Assembly (NCBI RefSeq): GCF_025979885.1
Contig: NZ_CP110139.1
Span: forward strand, 186,001-250,000
Source: Hymenobacter sp. YIM 151500-1
GTDB taxonomy: Bacteria; Bacteroidota; Bacteroidia; Cytophagales; Hymenobacteraceae
Direction of reading: 5' to 3'
Length of the DNA stretch: 64,000 bases
Numbering within the stretch: the stretch's first letter is position 1; the number at the start of each line of letters is the position of its first letter. The notes under the pieces were generated by a model. It worked only from the letters and a program-made list of their open reading frames with translations. It was not told where the DNA came from and did no database searches. A program made the position numbers and the translations under genes. Positions 28,156 through 37,205 of this stretch are shown piece after piece.

Positions 28156-28207
28156 GAAGAAATGAGGAAAGTTTTGCCGTTGAACGACCAGCCCGCCGCG
28201 CAGTTGC

Positions 28208-28411
28208 CTAGCGGCTGGCTAGCGACTGGCTAGCGACTGGCGCGAGTTTAGCGCAGCGTAACTCGTGCCCACTATGACGGGAGGCTGTGCCTCCCCACAC
28301 CAGAACGACTGACGCCAGCACAGCCCGGTACCGGCTTGCCGCTGGCGCGGCAGTGGAGGCACAGCCTCCACCTCATTTTCGGCACGAGGTACGCTGCGCT
28401 AACCTCGCGCC
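28208..28411. repeat. Tandem 11-mer and family E palindrome
   Basis: Three copies of CTAGCGACTGG (first with one change) occupy 28208-28240. They run into a 173-base palindrome (28239-28411) with 31-base outer arms starting GGCGCGAG and GGCACGAG. Inside it are the 15-base GGAGGCTGTGCCTCC (28280-28294) and its near-complement GGAGGCACAGCCTCC (28355-28369). It fills the gap upstream of the GH13 start and downstream of the DinB-type gene. Confidence 0.8.
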
Positions 28412-28437
28412 AGATAGGCGTCAGATAGTGCCAGGTA

Positions 28438-28911
28438 CTAAAACCGAATTACATCGGTGTCTACGGGCGGGTAGCCCAGCTGCCGGGCCATGCTCAGGAG
28501 CTGGCCTTTGTGGTGAAACTCGTGGGTGATGACGTGAGTGAACAGCTCTAGCGGCGTCAGGGTCAGCGGCGCGGGTCGGCCGGGCACGGATAGAGTCTGT
28601 GGCCGCTGCCACGCCCCTTCCTGCTGCTGCACAAAGCTTGTCACCAGTGCGTCTACCTTCCCAAACACCTGCCGTGCAGCGGCCACGTCGGGCACCGTGG
28701 CCGGGTCGAAGTAGGGGCGCGGCTGGCCCTGGGCTATTACTCCGAGCCAGTGCCGGTAGCAGTTGGCTACGTGCACCAGCAAGTCGCGAAGGCTGCTGTG
28801 GTTAAAGGTTGCCACTGGCGCCAGAAAGTCGGCTGGCGGCAGCGTAGCCAGCTGGTCGAGCAGCACGGCGCGGGCACTCTGAACCAGGGCATATTGGGCG
28901 GCAAGAAGCAT
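28438..28911 (-). CDS. DinB-family protein
   Basis: 157 residues. The four-helix DinB/YfiT fold is suggested by SLRDLLVHVANCYRHWLGVI (with a metal-ligand His) and the C-terminal HVITHEFHHKGQLLSMARQL (two to three His that would complete a metal site). Such proteins are putative metal-dependent thiol transferases or hydrolases of unknown substrate. It sits between two GH13 paralogues on the same strand, 31 bases after the GH13 lipoprotein gene in reading order, so it may be co-transcribed, but a functional link to alpha-glucan use is not evident. Confidence 0.82.
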   Translation of the reverse strand: MLLAAQYALVQSARAVLLDQLATLPPADFLAPVATFNHSSLRDLLVHVANCYRHWLGVIAQGQPRPYFDPATVPDVAAARQVFGKVDALVTSFVQQQEGAWQRPQTLSVPGRPAPLTLTPLELFTHVITHEFHHKGQLLSMARQLGYPPVDTDVIRF

Positions 28912-28942
28912 AGGTGAAAGTAGCGCGGAACAGACGTTCGTG

Positions 28943-30367
28943 CTACCGTTTTTCCAATACCCGCCAGCCGCGGGCCGGTATGGCCAGCTGCTCCTGCGGC
29001 TTCAGCTCCACAGTCTCACCCGAAAAAACGTCCCGGAAGCGGCCGGCCGGGGCGGCGGGCAGCGGCATCGACTGGCTGGCATCGGTGAAGTTGACGGCGG
29101 TGAAGACGGCGGCGTTGTTCTTCGTCCGGGTGAAGGCGTAGGTGCCTTCCGGCGAGGCCAGGCGGGTGAACTGACTGCACGGGTCGCCGTTGCGCAGGGC
29201 AGGGTGGCGGCGCTTGAGCTGAAGCAGGCGGGTATAGAAGTTTTGGAGCGGGAAGTTGTTCCACGGAATAATGTCTTTGTCGAAGAAGCGCAGGCGCTTT
29301 TTCAGGGCCGCTTCCTGGCCGCTGTACACCATCGGGATGCCCGGCAGCAGGGCCGTCAGCACGGCCTGGGGCTGGGCGTCGGGGCCCAGGCGCTCATACT
29401 CGGTGCCGTCCCAGGAGTTGATGTCGTGGCTGGAAGTGAAGTACATGAGGTAGGCCGTGGCCGGGTACCGGGCCCGCTCTACCTGCCGGTACCGGTCGAG
29501 GGCGGCTACGGGCTGCCGGCCGCGGCTGATGCTGTCGAGCAAATACCGCAGGCGCAGGGCGTAGGTGGCGTCGAAGGCCTGCTCCAGCATGCCGGTGTTG
29601 GGGTCGAACTGGCCCTTTTTCAGAAAGGGCGGGTCGTGCAGCTCGTCCCATTCGGCCAGCATAAACACGGGCTTCACCTGCTCCAGCTCCCGGCGGGTCT
29701 GGTTCCAGAAGTCCATGGGCACGAGGCCGGCCACATCGGCCCGGAAGCCATCAAAGCCTACGTCCTGCACCCACCACCGCATCGTCTCGGCCATGTAGCG
29801 CCGCAGCTCAGGCTGGCGGTAATCCAGGTCGATAACGTCCTGCCAGTCGGCCACGGGCGGCACGAAGCGGCCCTGGGCGTCGCGGGTAAACCAGTCGGGG
29901 TGCTGCTGCACGAGCCGGCTGTCCCAGGCGGTATGGTTGGCCACCCAGTCCAGAATCACGTGCATACCGCGTCCGTGCGCTTCCCGGATAAGATGGCGCA
30001 GGTCGTCCAGCGTGCCAAACTCCGGGTTTACGGCCCGGTAGTCCCGAATGGAATACTGACTGCCCAGCGTGCCTTTGCGGTTTTTCTGGCCGATGGGCTG
30101 CACCGGCATCAGCCACAGGATGCCCACGCCCATTTGTTGCAGCCGCGGCAGGTGCCGCTCAAACGCCCGAAACGTGCCCTCCGGCGTGTACTGCCGAATA
30201 TTGACCTCGTAGATGCTGGCCGAATCGGCCCAGGCCGGGTGCCGGATGGTGTACTCGGGCGGAGCCGCCGGCGCGCAAGTCACGGCCGTTTCAGCGGGCG
30301 GGTTATGGCGGCAGGCGGCCAAGGCCAGCAAGCCGCTGAGCAGGAGGGAGGCGCGGAGGTGAGGCAT
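28943..30367 (-). CDS. Alpha-amylase family glycoside hydrolase (GH13), lipoprotein
   Basis: 474 residues from the ATG at 30367. A lipoprotein signal (LRASLLLSGLLALAAC) anchors it in the envelope. GH13 motifs: DWVANHT, GFRADVAGLV (nucleophile), FMLAEWDEL (acid), FTSSHDINSWDGTE. It is a close paralogue of the cytosolic enzyme encoded downstream, differing mainly by the lipoprotein signal and a 10-residue insertion (DPPFLKKGQF). It probably degrades maltodextrins at the cell surface or in the periplasm. The frame is open to 30424, but the lipoprotein signal fixes the start. Confidence 0.9.
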   Translation of the reverse strand: MPHLRASLLLSGLLALAACRHNPPAETAVTCAPAAPPEYTIRHPAWADSASIYEVNIRQYTPEGTFRAFERHLPRLQQMGVGILWLMPVQPIGQKNRKGTLGSQYSIRDYRAVNPEFGTLDDLRHLIREAHGRGMHVILDWVANHTAWDSRLVQQHPDWFTRDAQGRFVPPVADWQDVIDLDYRQPELRRYMAETMRWWVQDVGFDGFRADVAGLVPMDFWNQTRRELEQVKPVFMLAEWDELHDPPFLKKGQFDPNTGMLEQAFDATYALRLRYLLDSISRGRQPVAALDRYRQVERARYPATAYLMYFTSSHDINSWDGTEYERLGPDAQPQAVLTALLPGIPMVYSGQEAALKKRLRFFDKDIIPWNNFPLQNFYTRLLQLKRRHPALRNGDPCSQFTRLASPEGTYAFTRTKNNAAVFTAVNFTDASQSMPLPAAPAGRFRDVFSGETVELKPQEQLAIPARGWRVLEKR

Positions 30368-30402
30368 GGGGGAGTGGTGAGGTGGTAAGTATAATGACCG
30401 GC

Positions 30403-30501
30403 ATGCGGAGCGCAGCCGAAGCATCTCTCCCGCTTCGTCCGCACGATTAGAATTACCCTCAGTAGAGATGCTTCGACTTCGCCTCCGGCTGCGCGGACGC
30501 T
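30403..30501. repeat. Family B palindromic repeat, copy 2
   Basis: GCGGAGCGCAGCCG and AAGCATCTCT on the left pair with AGAGATGCTTCG and CGGCTGCGCGGACGC on the right across about 30 bases. It lies between the GH13 lipoprotein and the secreted GH31 gene. Same family as 23708-23890 and 33637-33823. Confidence 0.75.
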
Positions 30502-30556
30502 AGATGAAGCATGACCGTTCTTTTTACCTTTCACTCGCTACCACCTCACCATTTCA

Positions 30557-33505
30557 CTACTCACCAATCACCACCAGCCGCTGGCGCTGGCCGGCTAGCT
30601 CGGCCCAGTACACGCCGCCCGGCACGAAGCGACCCTGGTCGCTGATGGCGTTCCAGCGCAGGGTGTGGGGGCCGGTTTCGGTGGCGGGTTGCAGGGTGCG
30701 TATTACCTGACCGCGAGCGTTGAGGATGCGCAGCGGGCCGGGCTGGCCGGGCTGGTGCAGGGTGTAGCGTAGCGCAGTGCCCTCGGCCGGCCCGAATGTG
30801 CGGCTGTCGGGTGCTTCCAGCGTTAGGGCTTCGGGGCTGAGGTTGGGGGCGGGTGTGGTGTTCAGTACCAGGCCCTGCACGCGCACAGTGGCGGGCTGGC
30901 CGGCTTCCAGCGGAAAGCGCACCAGCAGGGTTCGGGCCGTGGCATTGTACTCGTAGCCGGTGGGCGGCAGGGTGGCGCCGTTGAGCTGCACGGCTGCCGG
31001 CTCCTGGGCCACGCGGGGCAGTAGCAGGGCCACGGTGCGGCGGCCAGGGGCACCCTCGTAGGGCTGGCCCTGCACGGCGGCCGTGATGGTGGCCTGGGTG
31101 GCGGTGGTGTAGCCCTGGAAGCTGACGAGCTGGTACTGCCCGCTCTGCGGGGCCTGGGCCGAGTGGCCGTCGTCGTCGTAGAGGGTGTAGGTGGTGGGGC
31201 CCGCGGCGGCATCGGCGTAGTAGCGCACCTGGAGGGTGTCGGGGCGGTAGTCGGCGGTGGTGGGGGCGTAGCGGGTCAGGGGCAGGAAGGCCCCGGCCCG
31301 CACCAGCAGGGGCAGGCGGGCCAGCGGGGCCGGGCGGCCCACGGTGCGGCCACCGGGCACGGTTTCGTGGGTGAAGAAGTCAATCCAGGTGCCGGCCGGC
31401 AGCACCACGTTGCGGCGGCGCTGGCCCGGCTGCAGCACCGGGGCCACCAGCAGGCTGGAGCCCAGCAAAAACTGGTCGTTGACGTTGGCCAGCTCGGCCG
31501 TATTCTGAGCCGCAAACTGCCGCCGCCGCCGCTGGGTAAGCTGCTCGGCGCCCCAAGCGCTGGAGGCCGTGGTGTTCCAGTTCCAGACCGCAGCCGGCTG
31601 CCCATTCGGCCGCGGGGCCTCCGCTGCCACCGATTCGGCCTGCACATACGTTTCTCCAAAGTTCAGGGGCCGGGTGAGGGGCGCGCCGGTGCGGGAATTT
31701 TCCCAGGCCAGGGTGTACAGATAGGGCAGGAGTTGGTAGCGCAGATGGGTAGCCTGGCGCACGCTGCTCTGGTAGGGCTCCGGGTACCAGTACGGCTCGG
31801 GCGGCACGCCTTCGCCGTGCGGGCGCAGGATGGAGCCGAGGCTGGCCATCTGGAGCCAGCGGGTGTACAACTCACTGTCCACGGGACCCACGCAGAAGCC
31901 GCCGGCGTCCGAGTGCATGTAGCCCACCCCGCCCAAACCCATGCTCAGCATGATGGGCACCTGGGCCTGGTAGCCCGACCACGACCGGTTCACGTCGCCC
32001 GACCACGGGAAGATGCTGTGGCGCTGCATGCCCGCCCAGCCCGAGCGGGCCAGGTTGAACAGGCGCTCCTGCGGGTACTGGCGCCGGTAGTTTTCGCTCA
32101 GAATGCTGGCCCAGGCCTGTCCGTAGGCGTTATGAATGCGGCGGGTGGGGCCCAGGTCGTACACCATGTCGGCGGGCTGATTTTCCGGCTCGCCCAGGTC
32201 GCACCACCAGCCGCCTACGCCGTCCTGCTTCAGTCTATCGTACTGCTGCCACATCCACTGCCGGGCCGCGGGCCGAAACATATCCAGCAGCGTAGCCGGC
32301 CCGGCCCAGAACGAGGCCACCGTGTAGGGCTGGCCCGCCGAGTCGCGCCCCACCAGGTTCTGGCCGCGCACCAGTGAGTCGTTGCGGGAGGTGCGCATCA
32401 CGTAGGGCTCCGAAATCAGCAGGGTTTTGACGCCCGCCGAGTCGAGGCGGCGCATCATGCGCTTGGGGTCGGGAAAGTTTTCGGGCACCCACCGGAAGTC
32501 GCCCTGCTGCTTGGTGCCCCCGAACCAGTACAGGTCCAGCACCAGCCCATCCAGGGGGAAGCCGGCCCGGCGCATCCGGCCGGCCACTTGGTGCATCTCC
32601 TGCTCTGTCTTATAGCCAAAGCGGCTCTGAATCAGACCCATGCCCCAGCGCGGCGGCAGGGGCTGGCGGCCGGTGAGGGCGGTGTAACGGTCCAGGATTT
32701 CGGCGTAGGAAGAACCGGCCACGAGGAAGTAAGCCAAGTTGTTTAGCCCTTCGCCCCGGTATTCGAGCACGTTCGTATCGGTGGCGCCCAGGTCGAGGGT
32801 GCCGGCCGTGTGGTTGTCGAAGAACAGCATGTAGCCCCGGCTGCTGACTACGGTGGGCAGGGTTACGTTCAGGGTTGGCTCGCCGTTCTGGTAGCTGTAG
32901 TGGGCCTCGTTGTAGAGGGTGAGCCGACGGCCGCGCCGGTCCAGGGGCAGGGCCCGGGAGCCGGTACCGTACAGGTGCTCGTCGGGGCTGAGGCGAAACG
33001 ACACGCCCGCGCCACCCGGCCCTTTAGCCGCCGTAGTCTGCTGAAACACACCGCCGGCTTCGGCCACCAGGGGTTGGCCGCCGCGCTGGTAGCTGACCCG
33101 CAGCGGATTTTTCTGGATAATGACGGTGGTGACGGGGTCCGTCTGCCACTCCAGGCGACCGGCTACGGAACGCGGCGCTGCCGGCCGCGCCAGCCGCGGC
33201 TCCTGCACCACGCTCACCGACGCAATATCCGGCCCCGACTGGCCGGCCGGAAAAAACTCAACCCGCACCACGCCCTCGGCCCACGCCCGCACGCGCAGGG
33301 TGCTGCCTTCGGTGCTGCGGATGGTGAGGATGCCATTCTGGTACGTGTGGCTGCGGTAGTTGCCGATGGCGCGCACGGGCGCGGCGGCCTCTTTCCGGCC
33401 AAACGGGTCCTGCGTAGGAGGCCCATCGGTGGCGCGCTGGGCGTGAGCCGCCGGCAGCAGCGGGAGCAATAAAAAGGGCAGCAAAGGCAGGGAGCGGCGA
33501 AGCAT
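30557..33505 (-). CDS. Secreted glycoside hydrolase family 31 (alpha-glucosidase type) with C-terminal sorting-like domain
   Basis: 982 residues. A signal peptide (RSLPLLPFLLLPLLPAAHAQ) is followed by the N-terminal beta-sandwich (to about 290) and the GH31 barrel: GLVLDLYWFGG, nucleophile Asp in WWCDLGEPEN, acid/base Asp in FPWSGDVNRSW, and GVGYMHSDAGGF. Then come proximal and distal beta domains. The last 70 residues (RILNARGQVIRTL, WNAISDQGRFVPGGVYWAEL) resemble FlgD-like/T9SS sorting tails. It should cleave alpha-glucosidic or alpha-xylosidic ends outside the cell. The ATG at 33505 is taken because the signal peptide begins there. It is on the same strand as both GH13 genes, so it likely belongs to one alpha-glucan set. 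Confidence 0.9.
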   Translation of the reverse strand: MLRRSLPLLPFLLLPLLPAAHAQRATDGPPTQDPFGRKEAAAPVRAIGNYRSHTYQNGILTIRSTEGSTLRVRAWAEGVVRVEFFPAGQSGPDIASVSVVQEPRLARPAAPRSVAGRLEWQTDPVTTVIIQKNPLRVSYQRGGQPLVAEAGGVFQQTTAAKGPGGAGVSFRLSPDEHLYGTGSRALPLDRRGRRLTLYNEAHYSYQNGEPTLNVTLPTVVSSRGYMLFFDNHTAGTLDLGATDTNVLEYRGEGLNNLAYFLVAGSSYAEILDRYTALTGRQPLPPRWGMGLIQSRFGYKTEQEMHQVAGRMRRAGFPLDGLVLDLYWFGGTKQQGDFRWVPENFPDPKRMMRRLDSAGVKTLLISEPYVMRTSRNDSLVRGQNLVGRDSAGQPYTVASFWAGPATLLDMFRPAARQWMWQQYDRLKQDGVGGWWCDLGEPENQPADMVYDLGPTRRIHNAYGQAWASILSENYRRQYPQERLFNLARSGWAGMQRHSIFPWSGDVNRSWSGYQAQVPIMLSMGLGGVGYMHSDAGGFCVGPVDSELYTRWLQMASLGSILRPHGEGVPPEPYWYPEPYQSSVRQATHLRYQLLPYLYTLAWENSRTGAPLTRPLNFGETYVQAESVAAEAPRPNGQPAAVWNWNTTASSAWGAEQLTQRRRRQFAAQNTAELANVNDQFLLGSSLLVAPVLQPGQRRRNVVLPAGTWIDFFTHETVPGGRTVGRPAPLARLPLLVRAGAFLPLTRYAPTTADYRPDTLQVRYYADAAAGPTTYTLYDDDGHSAQAPQSGQYQLVSFQGYTTATQATITAAVQGQPYEGAPGRRTVALLLPRVAQEPAAVQLNGATLPPTGYEYNATARTLLVRFPLEAGQPATVRVQGLVLNTTPAPNLSPEALTLEAPDSRTFGPAEGTALRYTLHQPGQPGPLRILNARGQVIRTLQPATETGPHTLRWNAISDQGRFVPGGVYWAELAGQRQRLVVIGE

Positions 33506-34058
33506 ACGCGGGCAAAGCAGTAATTGGGCCGGCAAGATAAGAGAGCTTCCAGCCTGTTCAGCCAGCTTACAGCATCATAGTTCACCGCTCTTTCCAGTTG
33601 CATAAGTGCAGCGGTTTGAAATGGAGAGCTAAAAGGTTAAGAGCGTGTTAGGGAATTGGCCTGCTCCATCTGGCGTCCGCTTGTCGAAGCATTTCTCCCG
33701 CTTCGTTGCAGTCGGCAGAAGCTACCTCTGGCAGAGATGCTTCGACTTCGCCTCCGGCTGCGCGGACGCCAGATGGAGCAGGGCCTAAACCGTGTGTTGC
33801 TAAATTCCCCAACACGCTCTTAAAGCAAGAACTAGCAGCTAGCTCCCCTCCTTGTACATGAGGGACTAGGGGTGGTGGACACTCAGTAGAGCAGCAGCTA
33901 GAAACTACAGCTAGAGCCCCTCTCCTTTTCCGGAGAGGGGTGGGGGTGAGGCAACTAGCTCTAACCTAAGCCGCTTTAGCAGCTTGCCGCTTCTCAAGCA
34001 ACGCCCGCGCGCTGGCTGGCGTACAGTTCTTTATCCCTTCACCTCTCAACCCTGCGCC
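33506..34058. other. Gap of 550 bases filled by palindromic repeats
   Basis: No gene is seen. 33637-33823 is family B copy 3: perfect 13-base ends (TTAAGAGCGTGTT and AACACGCTCTTAA), then CTGCTCCATCTGGCGTCCGC paired with its complement, and the conserved GAAGCAT...ATGCTTC core. 33834-33966 is a family C unit (CCCCTCTCC paired with GGAGAGGGG, then TGGGGGTGAGGCAACTAG). The leader of the small-protein gene at 34059 follows. Confidence 0.8.
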
Positions 34059-34400
34059 ATGAACCACGTGGAACGCATCGAACGCACGATTACTGGCATC
34101 TACGCCGCTCTCGAACAGCCCAGCAGCCACCCCGTTGATGCCGGCCTGGGCTACATCGACAACTGGATTCATGCCCTCGATGGGTTGGGCGGCTCGGCCA
34201 TTACGGGCCTGCAAAACGAGCTGCGCAGCCTGCGCGGCCACGTGGAGCGCGACGACCGGCCCGCCATTACCGGCTCCTTGCAGCACCTGGGCCAGGAGGT
34301 GTCGCGCATCGCCCGCGACATGCACGACGCCACCGGCGACCATCTGCGCCACCTGGGTCAAGCCCTCGTCACCGCCGCTGGTAATCTCAAAATGTCCTAA
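34059..34400 (+). CDS. Small helical protein, first of three tandem paralogues
   Basis: 113 residues, no known family. Predicted mostly helical: an N-terminal helix (HVERIERTITGIYAALEQ), then YIDNWIHALDGLG, LQNELRSLRGHVERDD, the helix LQHLGQEVSRIARDMHDATG and the C-terminal HLRHLGQALVTAAGNL. The layout matches the next two genes: a first helix, an (I/L)xxW(I/M)xxL motif, an acidic helix pair, and a closing LxQLGQAL helix. No signal peptide or membrane segment. The ATG at 34059 is chosen because an earlier TTG gives unrelated residues. Function unknown. Confidence 0.75.
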   Translation: MNHVERIERTITGIYAALEQPSSHPVDAGLGYIDNWIHALDGLGGSAITGLQNELRSLRGHVERDDRPAITGSLQHLGQEVSRIARDMHDATGDHLRHLGQALVTAAGNLKMS

Positions 34401-34465
34401 CCGAACTTACTCCGGGATGCTGGTTCTGACATCCTTAACCCTACACGTCATTCTTCCTTCTGCCT

Positions 34466-34846
34466 ATGCACCCTGATCCTAGCAACCCTGGCCACTCGCC
34501 CGGCTCGGCCCTGGCCGGTGTGGAGTCCCACTTGGGCGCCACCCTGCACGCCCTGCAAACCGACCACCTGCCCAGCCTGCTCCCCGCCGCTGGCGACAAC
34601 CTCTACCGCTGGATGCACTTGCTGCAAACTGCCCCCCATGACGAGTTTGCCGACCTGATTGCCGAGCTACAGCGCCTCTACAATGCCCTGGGCCACGGCA
34701 CCCCTTCCGACGTTGCCCAGATCAGGGAGTGCCTGTACCGGCTTGCCGAGCTGACCACCCAAAGCGCCCCCGCCGCCGGCCCCCAGGTGCAGCCGCAGCT
34801 GGAGCAGCTAGGCCAGGCCCTGCAACAAGCTGCCGGTACGCTGTAG
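34466..34846 (+). CDS. Small helical protein, second of three tandem paralogues
   Basis: 126 residues. Shared pattern with its neighbours: LGATLHALQ, the LYRWMHLLQ motif, DLIAELQRLYNALGHG, a central IRECLYRLAELT helix and the ending LEQLGQALQQAAGTL. It is rich in Gln, Leu and Ala and acidic to neutral, with no Cys pair or signal peptide. It starts 65 bases after the first paralogue and ends 43 bases before the third, so the three form a likely operon. Confidence 0.75.
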   Translation: MHPDPSNPGHSPGSALAGVESHLGATLHALQTDHLPSLLPAAGDNLYRWMHLLQTAPHDEFADLIAELQRLYNALGHGTPSDVAQIRECLYRLAELTTQSAPAAGPQVQPQLEQLGQALQQAAGTL

Positions 34847-34889
34847 CCCCCGCCCAGGCATTCCCTTTTCATATAAAAACCACGTCCTT

Positions 34890-35243
34890 ATGTCCATTTC
34901 CCATTCCGCCAGTGCCGACCACCTCACGGCCACCCTGCGCCTGTTTGAGGGCGGAAATCTGTCCGAAGCCGCTGCTACGGCTCCGGCTAACATCGACGGC
35001 TGGATTCAGCTGCTGCGCGCCAGCGGCGACGATGCCCACCAGACCATTGCCGCCGACCTGGTGCAGCTGAAAGGCTACCTCGCCGACCCCCGCCCCGACC
35101 CGGCACCCATCGGCAGCGCCCTCTTCACCCTGGCCGAGCACATCAACAGCCTGGTCGACAACGCCAACCCCCGCTACATCGACTCTCTCAACCAGCTCGC
35201 CCAAGCCCTCAGCGACGCCGGCCGCCAGCTGCAGCAGGCCTGA
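34890..35243 (+). CDS. Small helical protein, third of three tandem paralogues
   Basis: 117 residues. It repeats the family layout: LTATLRLFEGGN, the NIDGWIQLLRA motif, ADLVQLKGYLADP, SALFTLAEHINSL, and the closing SLNQLAQALSDAGRQLQQ. Identity with the other two is modest but the positions of the Trp motif and the terminal LAQAL helix agree. A perfect palindromic terminator lies at 35362-35391, downstream of it. Confidence 0.75.
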   Translation: MSISHSASADHLTATLRLFEGGNLSEAAATAPANIDGWIQLLRASGDDAHQTIAADLVQLKGYLADPRPDPAPIGSALFTLAEHINSLVDNANPRYIDSLNQLAQALSDAGRQLQQA

Positions 35244-35361
35244 ATCACGCACTGCCGCGGATTTTTCAGATTGCGCGGATTTCGGTGACGATTGAATGAT
35301 TGACTGCGCCACTGTCTAGCCGCTCATTTCCTGTTCAGCACGCCCTCCCACAGCATCATGC

Positions 35362-35391
35362 AAAAGAGCTTGCCAGCTGGCAAGCTCTTTT
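35362..35391. terminator. Perfect 30-base palindromic terminator
   Basis: AAAAGAGCTTGCCAG is followed at once by its reverse complement CTGGCAAGCTCTTTT, giving a stem with A and T runs at either end. It can stop transcripts from the tandem small-protein genes on the left and from the gamma-glutamyltransferase gene on the right. Confidence 0.85.
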
Positions 35392-35438
35392 CATGTGGGC
35401 GGACACATGACGTGACCAAAACCCGCGTAATCCACATT

Positions 35439-37184
35439 TCAGAACCCCCCGGCCGTATCGTCGCCGCGCGGGTCGGCGCCGCCTTCGAGTCGGCCGCCGG
35501 GCAGCACCCGAATCACCTCGACGCGGCCCCAGGGCGCGCGCGGGTTCAGGCGGTAGCCGCGGGCACGTAGCGAGTCCTGGGCGGCAGGCAGCAGGGCGCC
35601 TTCTTCCACGTCAATCTGGTCGGGCAGCCATTGGTGGTGCAGGCGCGGGGCGGCCACGGCCTGCTGGGCGTTCTGGCCGTAGTCCAGCGTGTTCAGAATG
35701 GCTTGCAGCACGCTGGTGATGATGGTGGAGCCGCCGGGTGTGCCCACTACCAGGGCCAGCTTCCGGTTTTTGGTGAGGATGGCCGGGGTCATCGACGACA
35801 ACATGCGCTTGCCGGGCCGGATGGCGTTGGCCGCGCCGCCCACTAGGCCGTAGGCGTTGGGCGTGCCGGGCTTGGCGCTGAAGTCGTCCATTTCATTGTT
35901 CAGTAGAAAGCCCGCCCCGGCCACCACCACTTTGCTGCCGTAAGCCCCATTCAGGGTGGTAGTGCAGGCCACGGCGTTGCCCTGGGCGTCTACCACATTG
36001 TAGTGCGTCGTCTGGTCCGACTCGTAGCCGGGCAGGCCTGCGCCGGCCGGTACCTGGGCGCTGGGCGTAGCCTGGTAGGGCAGGGTGGAGGCCATGCGCT
36101 GCTTGTTGTAAGTCGGGTTTAAGAGTTGGGCCACAGGCACATGGCCAAAGTCCGGGTCGCCGAGGTAGGTGGCGCGGTCGGCGTACACGCGGCGTTGAGC
36201 TTCGGTAATCCAGTGCACGGCCTGGGGCGTGTGCCAGCCGGCTTGCCGCAGGTCGTAGAGTTCCAGCATCTGTAGCATTTGCAGCAACGCCACGCCCCCG
36301 GAGCTGGGCGGCGGAAATGTCAGCACCTCGTAGCCGCGGTACTGGCCGTGCAGGGGTGTGCGCCACTTGGGTTGATAATTGGCTAGGTCTTGCTTAGTGA
36401 TAATACCTTTGCCGCGCTGCATTTCGGCCACGATGAGGTCGGCCGTTTGGCCCTCGTAGAAACCGGCGCGCCCCTGGTCCCGGATGCGCTCCAGAGTGCG
36501 GGCCAGGTCGGGGTAGCGCACCACGTCGCCGGCCTGCCAGGGGCGGGTGGCACCATCGGGGCGCACGTAGGCCGGGGGCGTGCTGGGGTTGTACTTCAGA
36601 AAGGCCTCGCGCTGGCGGTTGAGGCCGGCGGCTTCTTTTTCCGTCAGCTTGAGCCCTTGAGCGGCTAAGTCCACGGCCGGTTGCACCAACTCGCGCCAGG
36701 GCAGCTTGCCCAGCTTCTGATGCAGCGCAGCCATGCCCGCCACTGTGCCCGGCACCCCGGCTGCCAGGTGGCCCAGGGTACTTAGGTCGGGGATGATGTT
36801 ACCCTGCTGGTCGAGGTACATGTCGCGCGAGGCGGCAGCGGGGGCGGTTTCGCGAAAGTCAAGGGCGCCTTCCCGGCCGTCGGCAGCCCGGTAGAGCACG
36901 AAGCCCCCGCCCCCGATGTTGCCGGCGGTGGGCAAGGCCACGGCCAGGGCAAACTGCACGGCCACGGCGGCATCCCAGGCAGTACCGCCCCGGCGCAGCA
37001 CCTCCACCCCAATGCGCGTCGCCTCCGGGTGCGCCGACGTGACCATGGCCCGCTCGGTAATAACCGGCGTAACGGCTGGCACGGGAGCAGCCAGAGTAGC
37101 CGCTGGAGTGGAAGCCGGGCGCGTGGCAGTAGTGGAGCAGCCCAGCAGCAGGGCCAGGGTAAGCGGGTAGAGCAGGCGTTTCAT
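35439..37184 (-). CDS. ggt: Gamma-glutamyltransferase, lipoprotein
   Basis: 581 residues. The lipobox LLLGC follows a short signal (MKRLLYPLTLALLLGC). It is made as one chain and self-cleaves; the catalytic Thr is in QTTHYNVVDAQGNAV. Other family signatures are ERAMVTSAHPEAT, GNIGGGGFVLY, and GTPGGSTIITSV. The enzyme cleaves glutathione and other gamma-glutamyl compounds outside the cytoplasm, probably recovering Cys-Gly and glutamate. The ATG at 37184 starts the lipoprotein signal; the frame runs on into a palindromic repeat upstream. It is transcribed away from glgB. Confidence 0.93.
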   Translation of the reverse strand: MKRLLYPLTLALLLGCSTTATRPASTPAATLAAPVPAVTPVITERAMVTSAHPEATRIGVEVLRRGGTAWDAAVAVQFALAVALPTAGNIGGGGFVLYRAADGREGALDFRETAPAAASRDMYLDQQGNIIPDLSTLGHLAAGVPGTVAGMAALHQKLGKLPWRELVQPAVDLAAQGLKLTEKEAAGLNRQREAFLKYNPSTPPAYVRPDGATRPWQAGDVVRYPDLARTLERIRDQGRAGFYEGQTADLIVAEMQRGKGIITKQDLANYQPKWRTPLHGQYRGYEVLTFPPPSSGGVALLQMLQMLELYDLRQAGWHTPQAVHWITEAQRRVYADRATYLGDPDFGHVPVAQLLNPTYNKQRMASTLPYQATPSAQVPAGAGLPGYESDQTTHYNVVDAQGNAVACTTTLNGAYGSKVVVAGAGFLLNNEMDDFSAKPGTPNAYGLVGGAANAIRPGKRMLSSMTPAILTKNRKLALVVGTPGGSTIITSVLQAILNTLDYGQNAQQAVAAPRLHHQWLPDQIDVEEGALLPAAQDSLRARGYRLNPRAPWGRVEVIRVLPGGRLEGGADPRGDDTAGGF

Positions 37185-37205
37185 AGAGGTGAAGATAGCA
37201 ACCCT

